Shown here: positions 1-7,903 of the stretch, piece by piece
Layout: each line of letters opens with the position of its first letter
Numbering within the stretch: position 1 is the stretch's first letter
Notes under the pieces: model-generated
The model's database searches: none
Told to the model about the DNA's origin: nothing
What the model saw: the letters and a program-made list of their open reading frames with translations, nothing else
Program-made: the position numbers and the translations under genes
NCBI GenBank assembly: GCA_963779805.1
Contig: CAVZZN010000016.1
Coordinates: 124,001-188,000, forward strand
Reading direction: 5' to 3'
Source of the DNA: CAIWHR01 sp963779805
GTDB lineage: Bacteria > Pseudomonadota > Gammaproteobacteria > Burkholderiales > Casimicrobiaceae
Length of the DNA: 64,000 bases

Positions 1-1521
1 AGATCGTCGACGGCCTGCAGGTGGAAGGCACCTTCCGCTCGCACCAGGTGCCGCTCCAGCCGGCCGCGCATCCCGAGCACCTCAGGCTGTTGGAAGAATG
101 GCTGCGGAGCTACCGGCCGGAAGAGCTCTTCGACGCGCAGGGCCGCCTCCAGCCCGAACTGGCCGAACTTGCGCCCAGGGGCGAGCGACGCATGGGCGCC
201 AATCCGCACGCCAACGGCGGCATGCTGCTGCGCGACCTGCGGATGCCGGATTTCCGCGACTACGCCGAGGCCGTGCCGACGCCCGGGGCGCGCGGCATCG
301 GCGATACGCGTGTGCTCGGACCGTTCCTGCGTGACGTCGCGAAGTTGAACCAGGAGCAGCGAAACTTCCGGATCTTCGGCCCGGACGAGACGCTCTCCAA
401 CGGTCTGGGAGCCCTGTTCGAGACGACCGAGCGCCAATGGGACGCCGCGACCGTGCCGAACGACGAATTGCTCGCACCTACCGGACGCGTGCTGGACTCG
501 ATGCTGAGCGAACACCAATGCGAGGGCTGGCTCGAGGGCTACCTGCTCACCGGCCGACATGGACTGTTCAACTGCTACGAGGCGTTCATCCACATCGTCG
601 ATTCGATGTTCAACCAGCACGCGAAGTGGTTGGAGGTCACGTCGCACCTGCCGTGGCGGCGCAAGATCGCTTCGCTGAATTACCTGCTGGCCTCGCATGT
701 CTGGCGCCAGGATCACAACGGGTTCACCCACCAGGATCCCGGTTTCATCGATCATCGTCATGAACAAGAAGGCGAGCGTCGTGCGGGTCTACCTGCCGCC
801 GGACTCCAACTGCCTGCTGTCGGTGATGGATCACTGCCTGCGCAGCCGCCACTACGTCAACGTCGTGATCGCGGGCAAACATCCCGCGCCGCAATGGCTG
901 ACGATGGACGCCGCCGTCAAGCATTGCACCCAGGGCATCGGCATCTGGCAGTGGGCCAGCAACGACCAGGGCGCGGCGCCCGACGTGGTGATGGCGTGCT
1001 GCGGCGACGTGCCCACGCTGGAGACGCTCGCCGCCGTTTCCATCATGCGCGAGCATTTGCCCGAACTGAAGATCCGGGTGGTCAACGTGGTCGACCTGAT
1101 GAAGCTGCAGCCGCAATCGGAGCACCCGCACGGGCTGAGCGACGTGGATTTCGACGAGCTCTTCACCAGGGACAAGCCGGTGATCTTTGCCTACCACGCC
1201 TACCCCTGGCTGATCCACCGACTGACCTACCGCCGCACCAACCACGACAACATCCACGTCCGCGGCTACAAGGAAGAGGGCACCATCACGACACCGTTCG
1301 ACATGACGGTACTGAACGATCTCGACCGCTTTCACCTGGTGATGGACACCATCGACCGCCTGCCGCAGACCGGCGAGAAGGGCATCTACCTCAAGCAGCA
1401 ACTCAAGGACAAGCTGGTCGAGCACAAGCAATACATCGAGAAGCATGGCGAGGACTTACCCGAGATCCGCAACTGGAAGTGGGGTCGGAGCGAGGCGCAG
1501 GAAGCCAACCGACCGGGGTAG
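1..1521 (+). CDS. xfp: Phosphoketolase (XFP), 5' end outside window, one frameshift
   Basis: Thiamine-diphosphate enzyme that splits xylulose 5-phosphate (or fructose 6-phosphate) with inorganic phosphate into acetyl phosphate and a triose (or tetrose) phosphate. The frame is already open at base 1 with VDGLQVEGTFRSHQVPL, which matches the middle of the family, so roughly the first third of the protein is missing. LLTGRHGLFNCYEAF carries the conserved Glu that activates the cofactor. The reading frame jumps by one extra base near 756 (FIDH, then VMNKKA) and then runs cleanly to the stop, with the C-terminal domain complete. It supplies acetyl phosphate for the acetate kinase and phosphotransacetylase encoded 4-6 kb downstream. 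Family assignment is firm; the frameshift looks like a sequence error because conservation continues on both sides. Confidence 0.93.
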
Positions 1522-1595
1522 GCGACGCATGCGCCTCGACCTACGCTGACGTGATCCGCGGGAGCAAACGTGTAAGCATCTCGACCGCAATCGAA

Positions 1596-1608
1596 TTGAC
1601 GGAGTCAA
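1596..1608 (+). promoter_or_regulatory. Short perfect dyad overlapping a ribosome-binding site
   Basis: TTGAC and GTCAA form a perfect 5-bp dyad with a 3-base spacer, three bases before the ATG at 1612, and the GGAG that should serve as ribosome-binding site lies inside it. It could be a small hairpin that masks translation or a protein site. The spacing is one base short of the FNR consensus. Chance occurrence is quite possible. Confidence 0.22.
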
Positions 1609-1611
1609 CAG

Positions 1612-1963
1612 ATGTCCATTCAACTCATCGAAGAAAGCGACGGGAAGATTCTCGTCGTCCACGTCAGCGGGAAGCTGGTGACAGCGGATTACACGGACTT
1701 CGTGTCCGAGTTCGAGCGACTCGTCCGGCGCACGCAACTGCCGCGTCCTGTTCGACATGACCGGTTTCCACGGCTGGGAAGCCGGCGCGCTGTGGGAGGA
1801 CAAGTTCGCATCAAGCACTTTGCCGACATCGAACGGCTCGCGATGGTCGGGGAAAAGAAGTGGCAGCGAGGCATGGCGACTTTCTGCAAGCCGTTCACGA
1901 AGGCGGCGATCGACTGACCACACCGACGCCGCCGAAGCCCGGCGGTGGTTGATCGAAACGTAG
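1612..1963 (+). CDS. SpoIIAA-like/STAS-fold protein, frameshifted
   Basis: About 117 residues when the pieces are joined. It opens with MSIQLIEESDGKILVVHVSG, continues after a +1 shift near 1730 with RVLFDMTGFHGWEAGALWED, returns near 1810 (a one-base loss) with IKHFADIERLAMVGEKKWQ, and after another +1 shift near 1915 ends with DHTDAAEARRWLIET. This order and length fit the SpoIIAA-like family (STAS-related fold, PF11964-type), small cytoplasmic proteins of unknown role common in proteobacteria. It sits between phosphoketolase and a membrane protein of unknown function, all on one strand. Three shifts in 350 bases could mean a decayed gene, but every segment keeps conserved sequence, so sequence error is more likely. 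Confidence 0.68.
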
Positions 1964-1982
1964 CAGGTTGCGGTCATCGCGT

Positions 1983-1996
1983 TTGATGACCATCTG
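1983..1996 (+). promoter_or_regulatory. Possible FNR/ANR-type site
   Basis: TTGAT-GACC-ATCTG matches eight of the ten fixed bases of the FNR/ANR consensus TTGAT-N4-ATCAA. It lies in the gap after the SpoIIAA-like gene, about 130 bases before the next start codon. FNR-family control would suit the fermentative genes that follow. I judge it on sequence alone, and a single near match in 64 kb may be chance. Confidence 0.3.
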
Positions 1997-2124
1997 ACCC
2001 GATCCACCGGGCGCCGCTTGCGGGAGATCCGGAAGCGGAACAACGATGGCGCTCCCTTTGTCAAATATCGACGATGGGGGAATCCCACCCGGCATCACTC
2101 GCTATGAGCGAAGGCGGCTCCGTT

Positions 2125-2637
2125 ATGGCCAATCAACGTTTGGTTTCAAATGTCACGTCCCAATTCGACGACTTCCTGTTTGCACCGATATGCGACGAGC
2201 CCGGCGGAATGCGGCTCAGCGTCATTTCCGCATTGGCTCGCATGAACGTCGATCCCTGGGAGGAGGCGGCCCGTCTGGCTGCACTGTCCACGCCGGTCGC
2301 TGAAAGCACTCTCGTCTCGACACTCGATCGTTTTCCCGGCAAGCGAGAGAAGTCGGCGGAAACACAGATTCTTGCTGCCCAATTGGTTGCGCTTCTGCCA
2401 AAGGCACGCGCAGCCACGCCCGCCCATGCGGCAACGATCGGGGGCATCCGCGAGCAGCGAAAGAATTACTGGCTCTTGTGGCTGTGCTTTGCGATCGCAA
2501 TGACGTTCCTCTCGCCGCGCCAGCATGCACCGACGCCAAGCGAGGGGGCTTCGGCGCCCACCTCGAACGCCGCTCCCATAGCAGGAGGCAGCAACGCAAA
2601 GCCAGCGCCTTCTGATGTGCACAGTAGACCAACGTAG
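2125..2637 (+). CDS. Unknown protein with one central-to-C-terminal membrane segment
   Basis: About 170 residues. I prefer the ATG at 2125, preceded by AAGG ten bases upstream; ATGs at 2104 and 2074 are in frame but have no suitable ribosome-binding site. The first 110 residues look soluble and partly helical. One hydrophobic segment (NYWLLWLCFAIAMTFL) follows a basic stretch, suggesting a cytoplasmic N-terminus, and the tail is rich in Pro, Ala and Ser. I do not recognise the family. It lies between the SpoIIAA-like gene and the DUF3141 gene on the same strand, but 199 bases separate it from the latter, so co-transcription is unproven. Confidence 0.6.
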   Translation: MANQRLVSNVTSQFDDFLFAPICDEPGGMRLSVISALARMNVDPWEEAARLAALSTPVAESTLVSTLDRFPGKREKSAETQILAAQLVALLPKARAATPAHAATIGGIREQRKNYWLLWLCFAIAMTFLSPRQHAPTPSEGASAPTSNAAPIAGGSNAKPAPSDVHSRPT

Positions 2638-2836
2638 GGGTGGATCACCCGCCAACAAGTTCCCGGCCGCGGGATTGACAGCCCGGTCGCCTCGGCCGTT
2701 GATCGCAGCGACCGATTCGAAGCGAGCGCATTGTCGCCTGACTTGAATTTGCGCAGCAGACGCGTTCCTGCTCCGTTCCTCGCGCTCCCCACCGCCCGTG
2801 GCGGCCGGGGACTTCGTTGCATTGGAAGAGATGAAG

Positions 2837-5137
2837 ATGACCGATGAATCGCTAGCGAAGCCAGCATCAGCAATGAACCCGTTCGGCATCGGTTTGCCCA
2901 CGTTTCCGAGCGGCTCCAAAGCGTCCTCCGGCAACTTCATGACTTCCTGGTCGGAATACCTGACCGATGCGCTCCAGCGCAGTGTTCTCTTCCTCGAACT
3001 GCTACGTCGGCGCGGCAACGAGGAGGTCGAGATCACGTCCCGGCCGATGGCAACCGTTCTAGGTTTCGGCCATGAGATCTTGATGAGCGGCCGGTCGCTG
3101 CCTCGGCCGATCAACTACGCGCTCTCGCGCATCGTGCCTCCGCCGGGGGTCGTGATCGACCCGCGCAAGCGACCGGTCGTGGTAGTGGACCCGCGGGCCG
3201 GCCAGGGACCGGGAATCGGCGGCTTCAAGGCGGAGAGCGAGATCGGCGATGCCCTGAACGCGGGCCATCCGGTTTACTTCATCGGCTTCAGCGCGATACC
3301 GGAGCCCGGCCAACAATTCCTCGACGTCGTCGAGGGACAGGTGACGTTCTTCGAGCGCGTTGTCGAACGCCATCCGGACGCACCGCTTCCCTTTGCCATC
3401 GGCAACTGTCAGGCGGGCTACCAGACGCTGATGGTGGCCATGCTGCGGCCGGACCTCTTCGGACCGTGCCTGGTCGCGGGCGCGCCGATGTCCTACTGGC
3501 AGGGCGTGCACGGAAAGAACCCGATGCGCTATTCGGGCGGCCTGTCCGGCGGCAGCTGGATCACCGCACTGACGAGCGACCTCGGCAACGGCAAGTTTGA
3601 CGGGACCGGGCTGATCCAGAACTTCGACAACCTGAACCCGGCCTATTCCTTGTGGGGCAAGCAGTACGAGATCTACGCCAACATCGACGAGGGCGCGGAG
3701 CGCTACCTCATGTTCGAGAAGTGGTGGGGCGACTTCATCCAGCTCAACGGCGACGAATTGCAGTTCCTCGTGGACAACCTCTTCATCGGCGACAAGCTGA
3801 CACGCAATCAGCTCCAGTCCAGCGATGGCACGACGTTCGATGTTCGCAACATCACTTCGCCGATCATCGTGTTCACCTCGCTGGGCGACAACATCAGTCC
3901 GCCGCAGCAGTCGCTCGGTTGGATCCTCGATCTCTATCGCGACGTCGACGACATCCGTGCGACCGGTCGGACGATCGTCTACTGCCTGGAGCAACAGGTC
4001 GGGCACCTTGCCATCTTCGTCTCTGCCAAGGTGGGTGCGAAGGACGACGAGGAGTTCGTGCAGCTGATGGACGTCATCGACTGTCTGCCGCCGGGTCTCT
4101 ACCAGATGGTCATTTCGCCGCGGCCGGCCGACGTGCCTCGGGGCGGCTTCGTTACCGGCGACTGGACCGCCCGCTTCGAGGCTCGCTCACTCGAAGATAT
4201 CCGCGCGCTCGGGCGCAACAGCCCCGAGGACGACCGTGCTTTCGCCGCCGCGGCGCGGCTGTCGGAACTGAACCTCTCGCTCTACCGAACGATGATGCAG
4301 CCGATGGTGCGTGCGCTCGCCAACCAGCCCGCGGCGGACTTGGCCCAGGCTTTGAACCCGCTCAGGCTCAGCTACCGGATCTTCGCCGACAGCAACCCCT
4401 GGATGCAGGGCGTGCACAAGCTCGCTGCCGGCGTGGTCGCGGCCCGCAAGCCGGCGGCGGCCGACAATCCTTTCCTCGCAATCCAGGCCCAGGTCTCGGA
4501 CCGGATCACTGCTGCCCTGGACGCCTACCGGGTGGCGCGTGACCAATGGGCCGAGCATGCATTCTTCGGCTTCTATGGCTCGCCCCTCGTGCAAGCGCTC
4601 CTCGGGCTCAACGCGGGCAGCGAGGTGCGGCCATTCCCAGGCACTTCGCCCGAGACGGTGGCGGCACGACGGGCACAGGCCGACGCCTACGCGGCGATGC
4701 TGCAGACTGGCGGCTTCAACGAAGCGCTGACCCGGGCGGTGTTGTACGTGAACGCCGCCGACCGGACGCTCGACCAGCGCTGCGCGCTCGCGCTCAACGT
4801 CGCGCGCCAGAAGCTCATGAAACTGTCGCTTGCCAAGTTCAAGATGCTGGTGCGCGAGCAGTTCTTCGTGCTGCAGCTCGACGGTGAGCGCGCGGTGGCG
4901 GTGCTCGCCTCCATGGTGCCGGAGGCGGACGCGCGGAAGGCGTTGCTGCAGCAGGTGCACGCGATCGTCGGCGCGGGTCCCGCCCCGGACGCCGCCGAGC
5001 GTGGCCGTCTGGCCCGGCTCTCGCAGGTGCTGTCGCTTCCGATCGAAAAGACCGTGGCTCGTGCGACGGCCGGCCGAAGCAGGCCCACCGCCAGGCCAAT
5101 GGCCGAGCGCCTGCCACGCGCTCGCGTCGCGCGTTAG
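2837..5137 (+). CDS. DUF3141 protein, PHA-synthase-like alpha/beta hydrolase
   Basis: About 766 residues, intact. The ATG at 2837 has GGAAGAG six bases upstream and is preferred over the in-frame ATGs at 2798 and 2831. The protein belongs to DUF3141, often labelled poly(3-hydroxyalkanoate) synthetase although no reaction is established. The sequence shows a lipase box with cysteine, GNCQAG (Cys about 191), then Asp in LGDNISPP (about 351) and His in QVGHLAIF (about 390). This is the Cys-Asp-His order and near the spacing of class I PHA synthases, so an acyl-thioester intermediate on Cys is plausible. The last third (from about residue 430) is helical and not PhaC-like. It is followed 23 bases later by the MaoC-Pta gene and then ackA, which points to acyl-CoA or acyl-phosphate chemistry. 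Confidence 0.88.
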   Translation: MTDESLAKPASAMNPFGIGLPTFPSGSKASSGNFMTSWSEYLTDALQRSVLFLELLRRRGNEEVEITSRPMATVLGFGHEILMSGRSLPRPINYALSRIVPPPGVVIDPRKRPVVVVDPRAGQGPGIGGFKAESEIGDALNAGHPVYFIGFSAIPEPGQQFLDVVEGQVTFFERVVERHPDAPLPFAIGNCQAGYQTLMVAMLRPDLFGPCLVAGAPMSYWQGVHGKNPMRYSGGLSGGSWITALTSDLGNGKFDGTGLIQNFDNLNPAYSLWGKQYEIYANIDEGAERYLMFEKWWGDFIQLNGDELQFLVDNLFIGDKLTRNQLQSSDGTTFDVRNITSPIIVFTSLGDNISPPQQSLGWILDLYRDVDDIRATGRTIVYCLEQQVGHLAIFVSAKVGAKDDEEFVQLMDVIDCLPPGLYQMVISPRPADVPRGGFVTGDWTARFEARSLEDIRALGRNSPEDDRAFAAAARLSELNLSLYRTMMQPMVRALANQPAADLAQALNPLRLSYRIFADSNPWMQGVHKLAAGVVAARKPAAADNPFLAIQAQVSDRITAALDAYRVARDQWAEHAFFGFYGSPLVQALLGLNAGSEVRPFPGTSPETVAARRAQADAYAAMLQTGGFNEALTRAVLYVNAADRTLDQRCALALNVARQKLMKLSLAKFKMLVREQFFVLQLDGERAVAVLASMVPEADARKALLQQVHAIVGAGPAPDAAERGRLARLSQVLSLPIEKTVARATAGRSRPTARPMAERLPRARVAR

Positions 5138-5160
5138 CGGCGGCGGTCGGAGACATCACC

Positions 5161-6522
5161 ATGCCTTCGGTCCAGAACAAGACGTTCGACGAGATCAGAC
5201 TCGGCGACACCGCATCGCTGCAACGCAGCCTGCAGGCGCGTGACGTGCGCGCCTGGGCCGCCGCCTTCGGCGACGTCGGCCTGCTCGCCGACGCCGGCGA
5301 CACACAAGGCGCGGCGGGGATCGTCACCGCCCTCCTGTCCTCGCTGGTCGGGGCGCAACTGCCCGGCCCGGGGTCGTCTGTCCGCTCGACCGCGGTACAG
5401 GTACTGGCCGCCTTGCCCATCGATACCGTCCTGACGGCGCAGGTGGTGGTACGGGAGAAGCGGGTGGGCCAGGGGCTGGTGATCCTTGCGGCGTCGTGTA
5501 CCGACCCGACGGGGAAGCAGATCGCCACCGGAACGCTGGAGGTCGTGGCACCGACCACGCGGCTGCGGCGCGAGGTGCCGGAACATCGACTGGAGGGGCT
5601 GTTGGAGCGCTGCCACGGCCTCGAGCCGATGCTCACCGGCGTCGTGCACCCGTGCAGCGCCGAGGCGCTCTCCGGCGCGGTCGAGGCGGCCGAGGCCAGG
5701 CTGATCGTTCCGGTACTGTTCGGGCCGGAGGCGGAGATGCGCCGGGTCGCCGCGACCGCGAAGCTCGACCTTTCCGGCTTCCGCATCGTGCCGAGCACGG
5801 GCCCGGAGGACTCGGCCATGAAGGCAGCGATGGCCGCCGGTGCCGGCGAGGTGCAGGCGCTGATGAAGGGCAGCCTGCACACCGACGTGCTGCTGCACGC
5901 AGTCATGCAGAAGGAAGCCAACCTGCGCACGGGGCGCCTCCTCAGCCACTGCGCCATGGTCTCGGTTCCGACCTACGCACGCCGCTTCGTCGTCACCGAC
6001 GTCGCCCTGAACATCGCGCCCGATACCGACCAGAAGCGCGATATCTGCCAGAACGCGATCGGTTTCGCGCGCGCGCTCGGCATCGGGCTGCCGAAGGTGG
6101 CGGTGCTCGCCGCAGTGGAGACGGTGCGCACGAAGATGCCGGCCACGCTCGACGGCGCAATCCTGGCCAAGATGGCCGATCGAGGGCAGATCGTCGGCGG
6201 CATCGTCGATGGGCCGCTCGACCTCGATGCCGCAGTGGACGCGGCGGCGGCGCGGACCAAGCACATCGCCTCGCCGGTGGCGGGGGTCGCGGACGTGCTG
6301 ATCGTGCCGAATATCGAAGCCGGCAACATGATCTACAAGGATCTCGCGTTCATGGCCGACGCCCAGACCGCTGGATTGGTCGTCGGCGCGCGAGTCCCGG
6401 TGGTGCTGACCAGCCGTGCCGATACCGCGGACGCGCGCCGCTTCTCGGCCGCTGCTGCCGTGCTGTATGCCGACGCGCTGGCGCGAGATCCCGCTGGCAT
6501 CCTGCCCGAGCCCACGGAGTGA
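5161..6522 (+). CDS. pta: MaoC-like domain fused to phosphate acetyl/butyryltransferase
   Basis: 453 residues, intact. Residues 1-135 are a hot-dog domain of the MaoC type, starting VQNKTFDEIRLGDTASL. Residues from about 145 to the end are the PTA/PTB transferase, with KGSLHTDVLL and VPNIEAGNMIYKDL near the C-terminus. The transferase exchanges acyl-CoA plus phosphate for acyl phosphate plus CoA. The usual hydratase motif (Asp and His around GDxNPxH) is not present; the matching stretch reads FGDVGLLADAGD, so the first domain is probably not a working enoyl-CoA hydratase. The gene lies 23 bases after DUF3141 and six bases before ackA, so the three are almost surely one operon. Whether it prefers acetyl or longer acyl groups cannot be told here. 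Confidence 0.92.
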   Translation: MPSVQNKTFDEIRLGDTASLQRSLQARDVRAWAAAFGDVGLLADAGDTQGAAGIVTALLSSLVGAQLPGPGSSVRSTAVQVLAALPIDTVLTAQVVVREKRVGQGLVILAASCTDPTGKQIATGTLEVVAPTTRLRREVPEHRLEGLLERCHGLEPMLTGVVHPCSAEALSGAVEAAEARLIVPVLFGPEAEMRRVAATAKLDLSGFRIVPSTGPEDSAMKAAMAAGAGEVQALMKGSLHTDVLLHAVMQKEANLRTGRLLSHCAMVSVPTYARRFVVTDVALNIAPDTDQKRDICQNAIGFARALGIGLPKVAVLAAVETVRTKMPATLDGAILAKMADRGQIVGGIVDGPLDLDAAVDAAAARTKHIASPVAGVADVLIVPNIEAGNMIYKDLAFMADAQTAGLVVGARVPVVLTSRADTADARRFSAAAAVLYADALARDPAGILPEPTE

Positions 6523-6528
6523 GCAGCC

Positions 6529-7707
6529 GTGACCGACGCCATCCTCGTCGTCAACGCAGGCTCCACCAGCCTCAAGTTCGGTGTCTATGCGGCGGACGCG
6601 GCGCGGTCGCTACCGCTGCTCTGCCGCGGCCAGATCGACGACATGCAGGACGACCCCCACTTCGTCGCCAGTAATCCAGCCGGCAAGCCGTTGCACGCGC
6701 ACGAGTGGGGCAAAGGCCACGCGATCGACCACAGGACCGCCCTGCACTTCGTCATCACCTGGCTGGAAGCCAACGTCGCCGCCATGAAGGTGGTGGCGGC
6801 CGGCCATCGCATCGTGCTCGGCGGCGCCCGTTTCGAAGCGCCGGTCCTGATCGATGGCGACGTGCTCGACTACCTCGACTCGCTCGCGGCGATGGAGCCA
6901 TCCCATCAGACCTTCAACGTGCGCGGCGCGCGGGCGCTCGCAGAGGCGTTCCCGGGCCTGCCGCAGGTCGCCTGCTTCGACACCTCGTTCCATCGGACGA
7001 TGCCCGAGGTGGCGCAGAGCTATGCACTCCCAAAGGATGTGCGCGACGCGGGCGTACGCCATTGGGGCTACCACGGCATCTCCTACGACTACATCAGCCG
7101 CCAGGTTCCCAAGCTCGCGCCGCAGGCGCGGCGCGTGATCGTCGCGCACCTTGGCGGCGGCGCCAGCATGTGCGCCATGCTGGACGGGCACAGCGTCGAC
7201 ACCACGATGGGCTTCGCCGGTCTCTCCGGCCTGCCGATGGCGACGCGATCGGGCGACGTGCCACCGGACGCGCTGTTCTACCTGCTGCGCCGCAAGCTGT
7301 TCGACGACGCGTCGCTGGAAAAGATGCTGTACGAGCGCGCGGGGCTCATCGGTCTATCCGGCAGCAGCGGCGACATGCGGGAGTTGCAGGACAGCAAGGA
7401 TTCGCGGGCGATCGCGGCGGTGGAGTATTTCGTCTACGCAATGGCCAAGTACGCCGGCGCGTATGCGGCGGTGCTCGGCCGGCTCGATGCCTTCGTGTTC
7501 ACCGCCGGCATCGGCGAGCACTCGGTCCCGGTGCGGGCGTCGCTGTGCCGCAAGCTGAGCTGGCTCGGCGTAACGTTGGACGAGCAGGCAAACGAGGCTG
7601 GCGGCCCACGCATTTCCACCCACGACAGCAACGTGTCGGTGTGGGTTATTCCCACTGACGAGGAACTCATGATCGCACAGCACACTTTGGCGCTCGTTCG
7701 CCCTTGA
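6529..7707 (+). CDS. ackA: Acetate kinase
   Basis: 392 residues, intact, with a GTG start six bases after the pta stop. It makes ATP and acetate (or a close carboxylate) from acyl phosphate and ADP. The acetokinase signatures are present: NAGSTSLKFGVY at the N-terminus, FDTSFHRTMPE, HWGYHGISYDYI, AHLGGGASMCAM and FTAGIGEH. With phosphoketolase at the left edge it completes a route from sugar phosphate to acetate with ATP gain. Its partner Pta is of the short MaoC-linked type, so a butyrate-kinase-like range is possible, but the length and motifs fit acetate kinase better. Confidence 0.95.
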   Translation: MTDAILVVNAGSTSLKFGVYAADAARSLPLLCRGQIDDMQDDPHFVASNPAGKPLHAHEWGKGHAIDHRTALHFVITWLEANVAAMKVVAAGHRIVLGGARFEAPVLIDGDVLDYLDSLAAMEPSHQTFNVRGARALAEAFPGLPQVACFDTSFHRTMPEVAQSYALPKDVRDAGVRHWGYHGISYDYISRQVPKLAPQARRVIVAHLGGGASMCAMLDGHSVDTTMGFAGLSGLPMATRSGDVPPDALFYLLRRKLFDDASLEKMLYERAGLIGLSGSSGDMRELQDSKDSRAIAAVEYFVYAMAKYAGAYAAVLGRLDAFVFTAGIGEHSVPVRASLCRKLSWLGVTLDEQANEAGGPRISTHDSNVSVWVIPTDEELMIAQHTLALVRP

Positions 7708-7903
7708 TGGGGATTTGCAAAGCTGGCAACGGGACGAGGCCCAAGCGCAGGGAGCGCAGCAAGCGTAGTGTCGTCACGCGTTGAGCGACCGGGGTCTGCG
7801 CCGTCGCCGATTCAAGACCGCGACGGAAGGCACACGAGGCTGACCAAGGATATCGCGGGAGCTCACGAAACCTGCGGCATAGAACAGACGGAAGGATCCC
7901 GCT

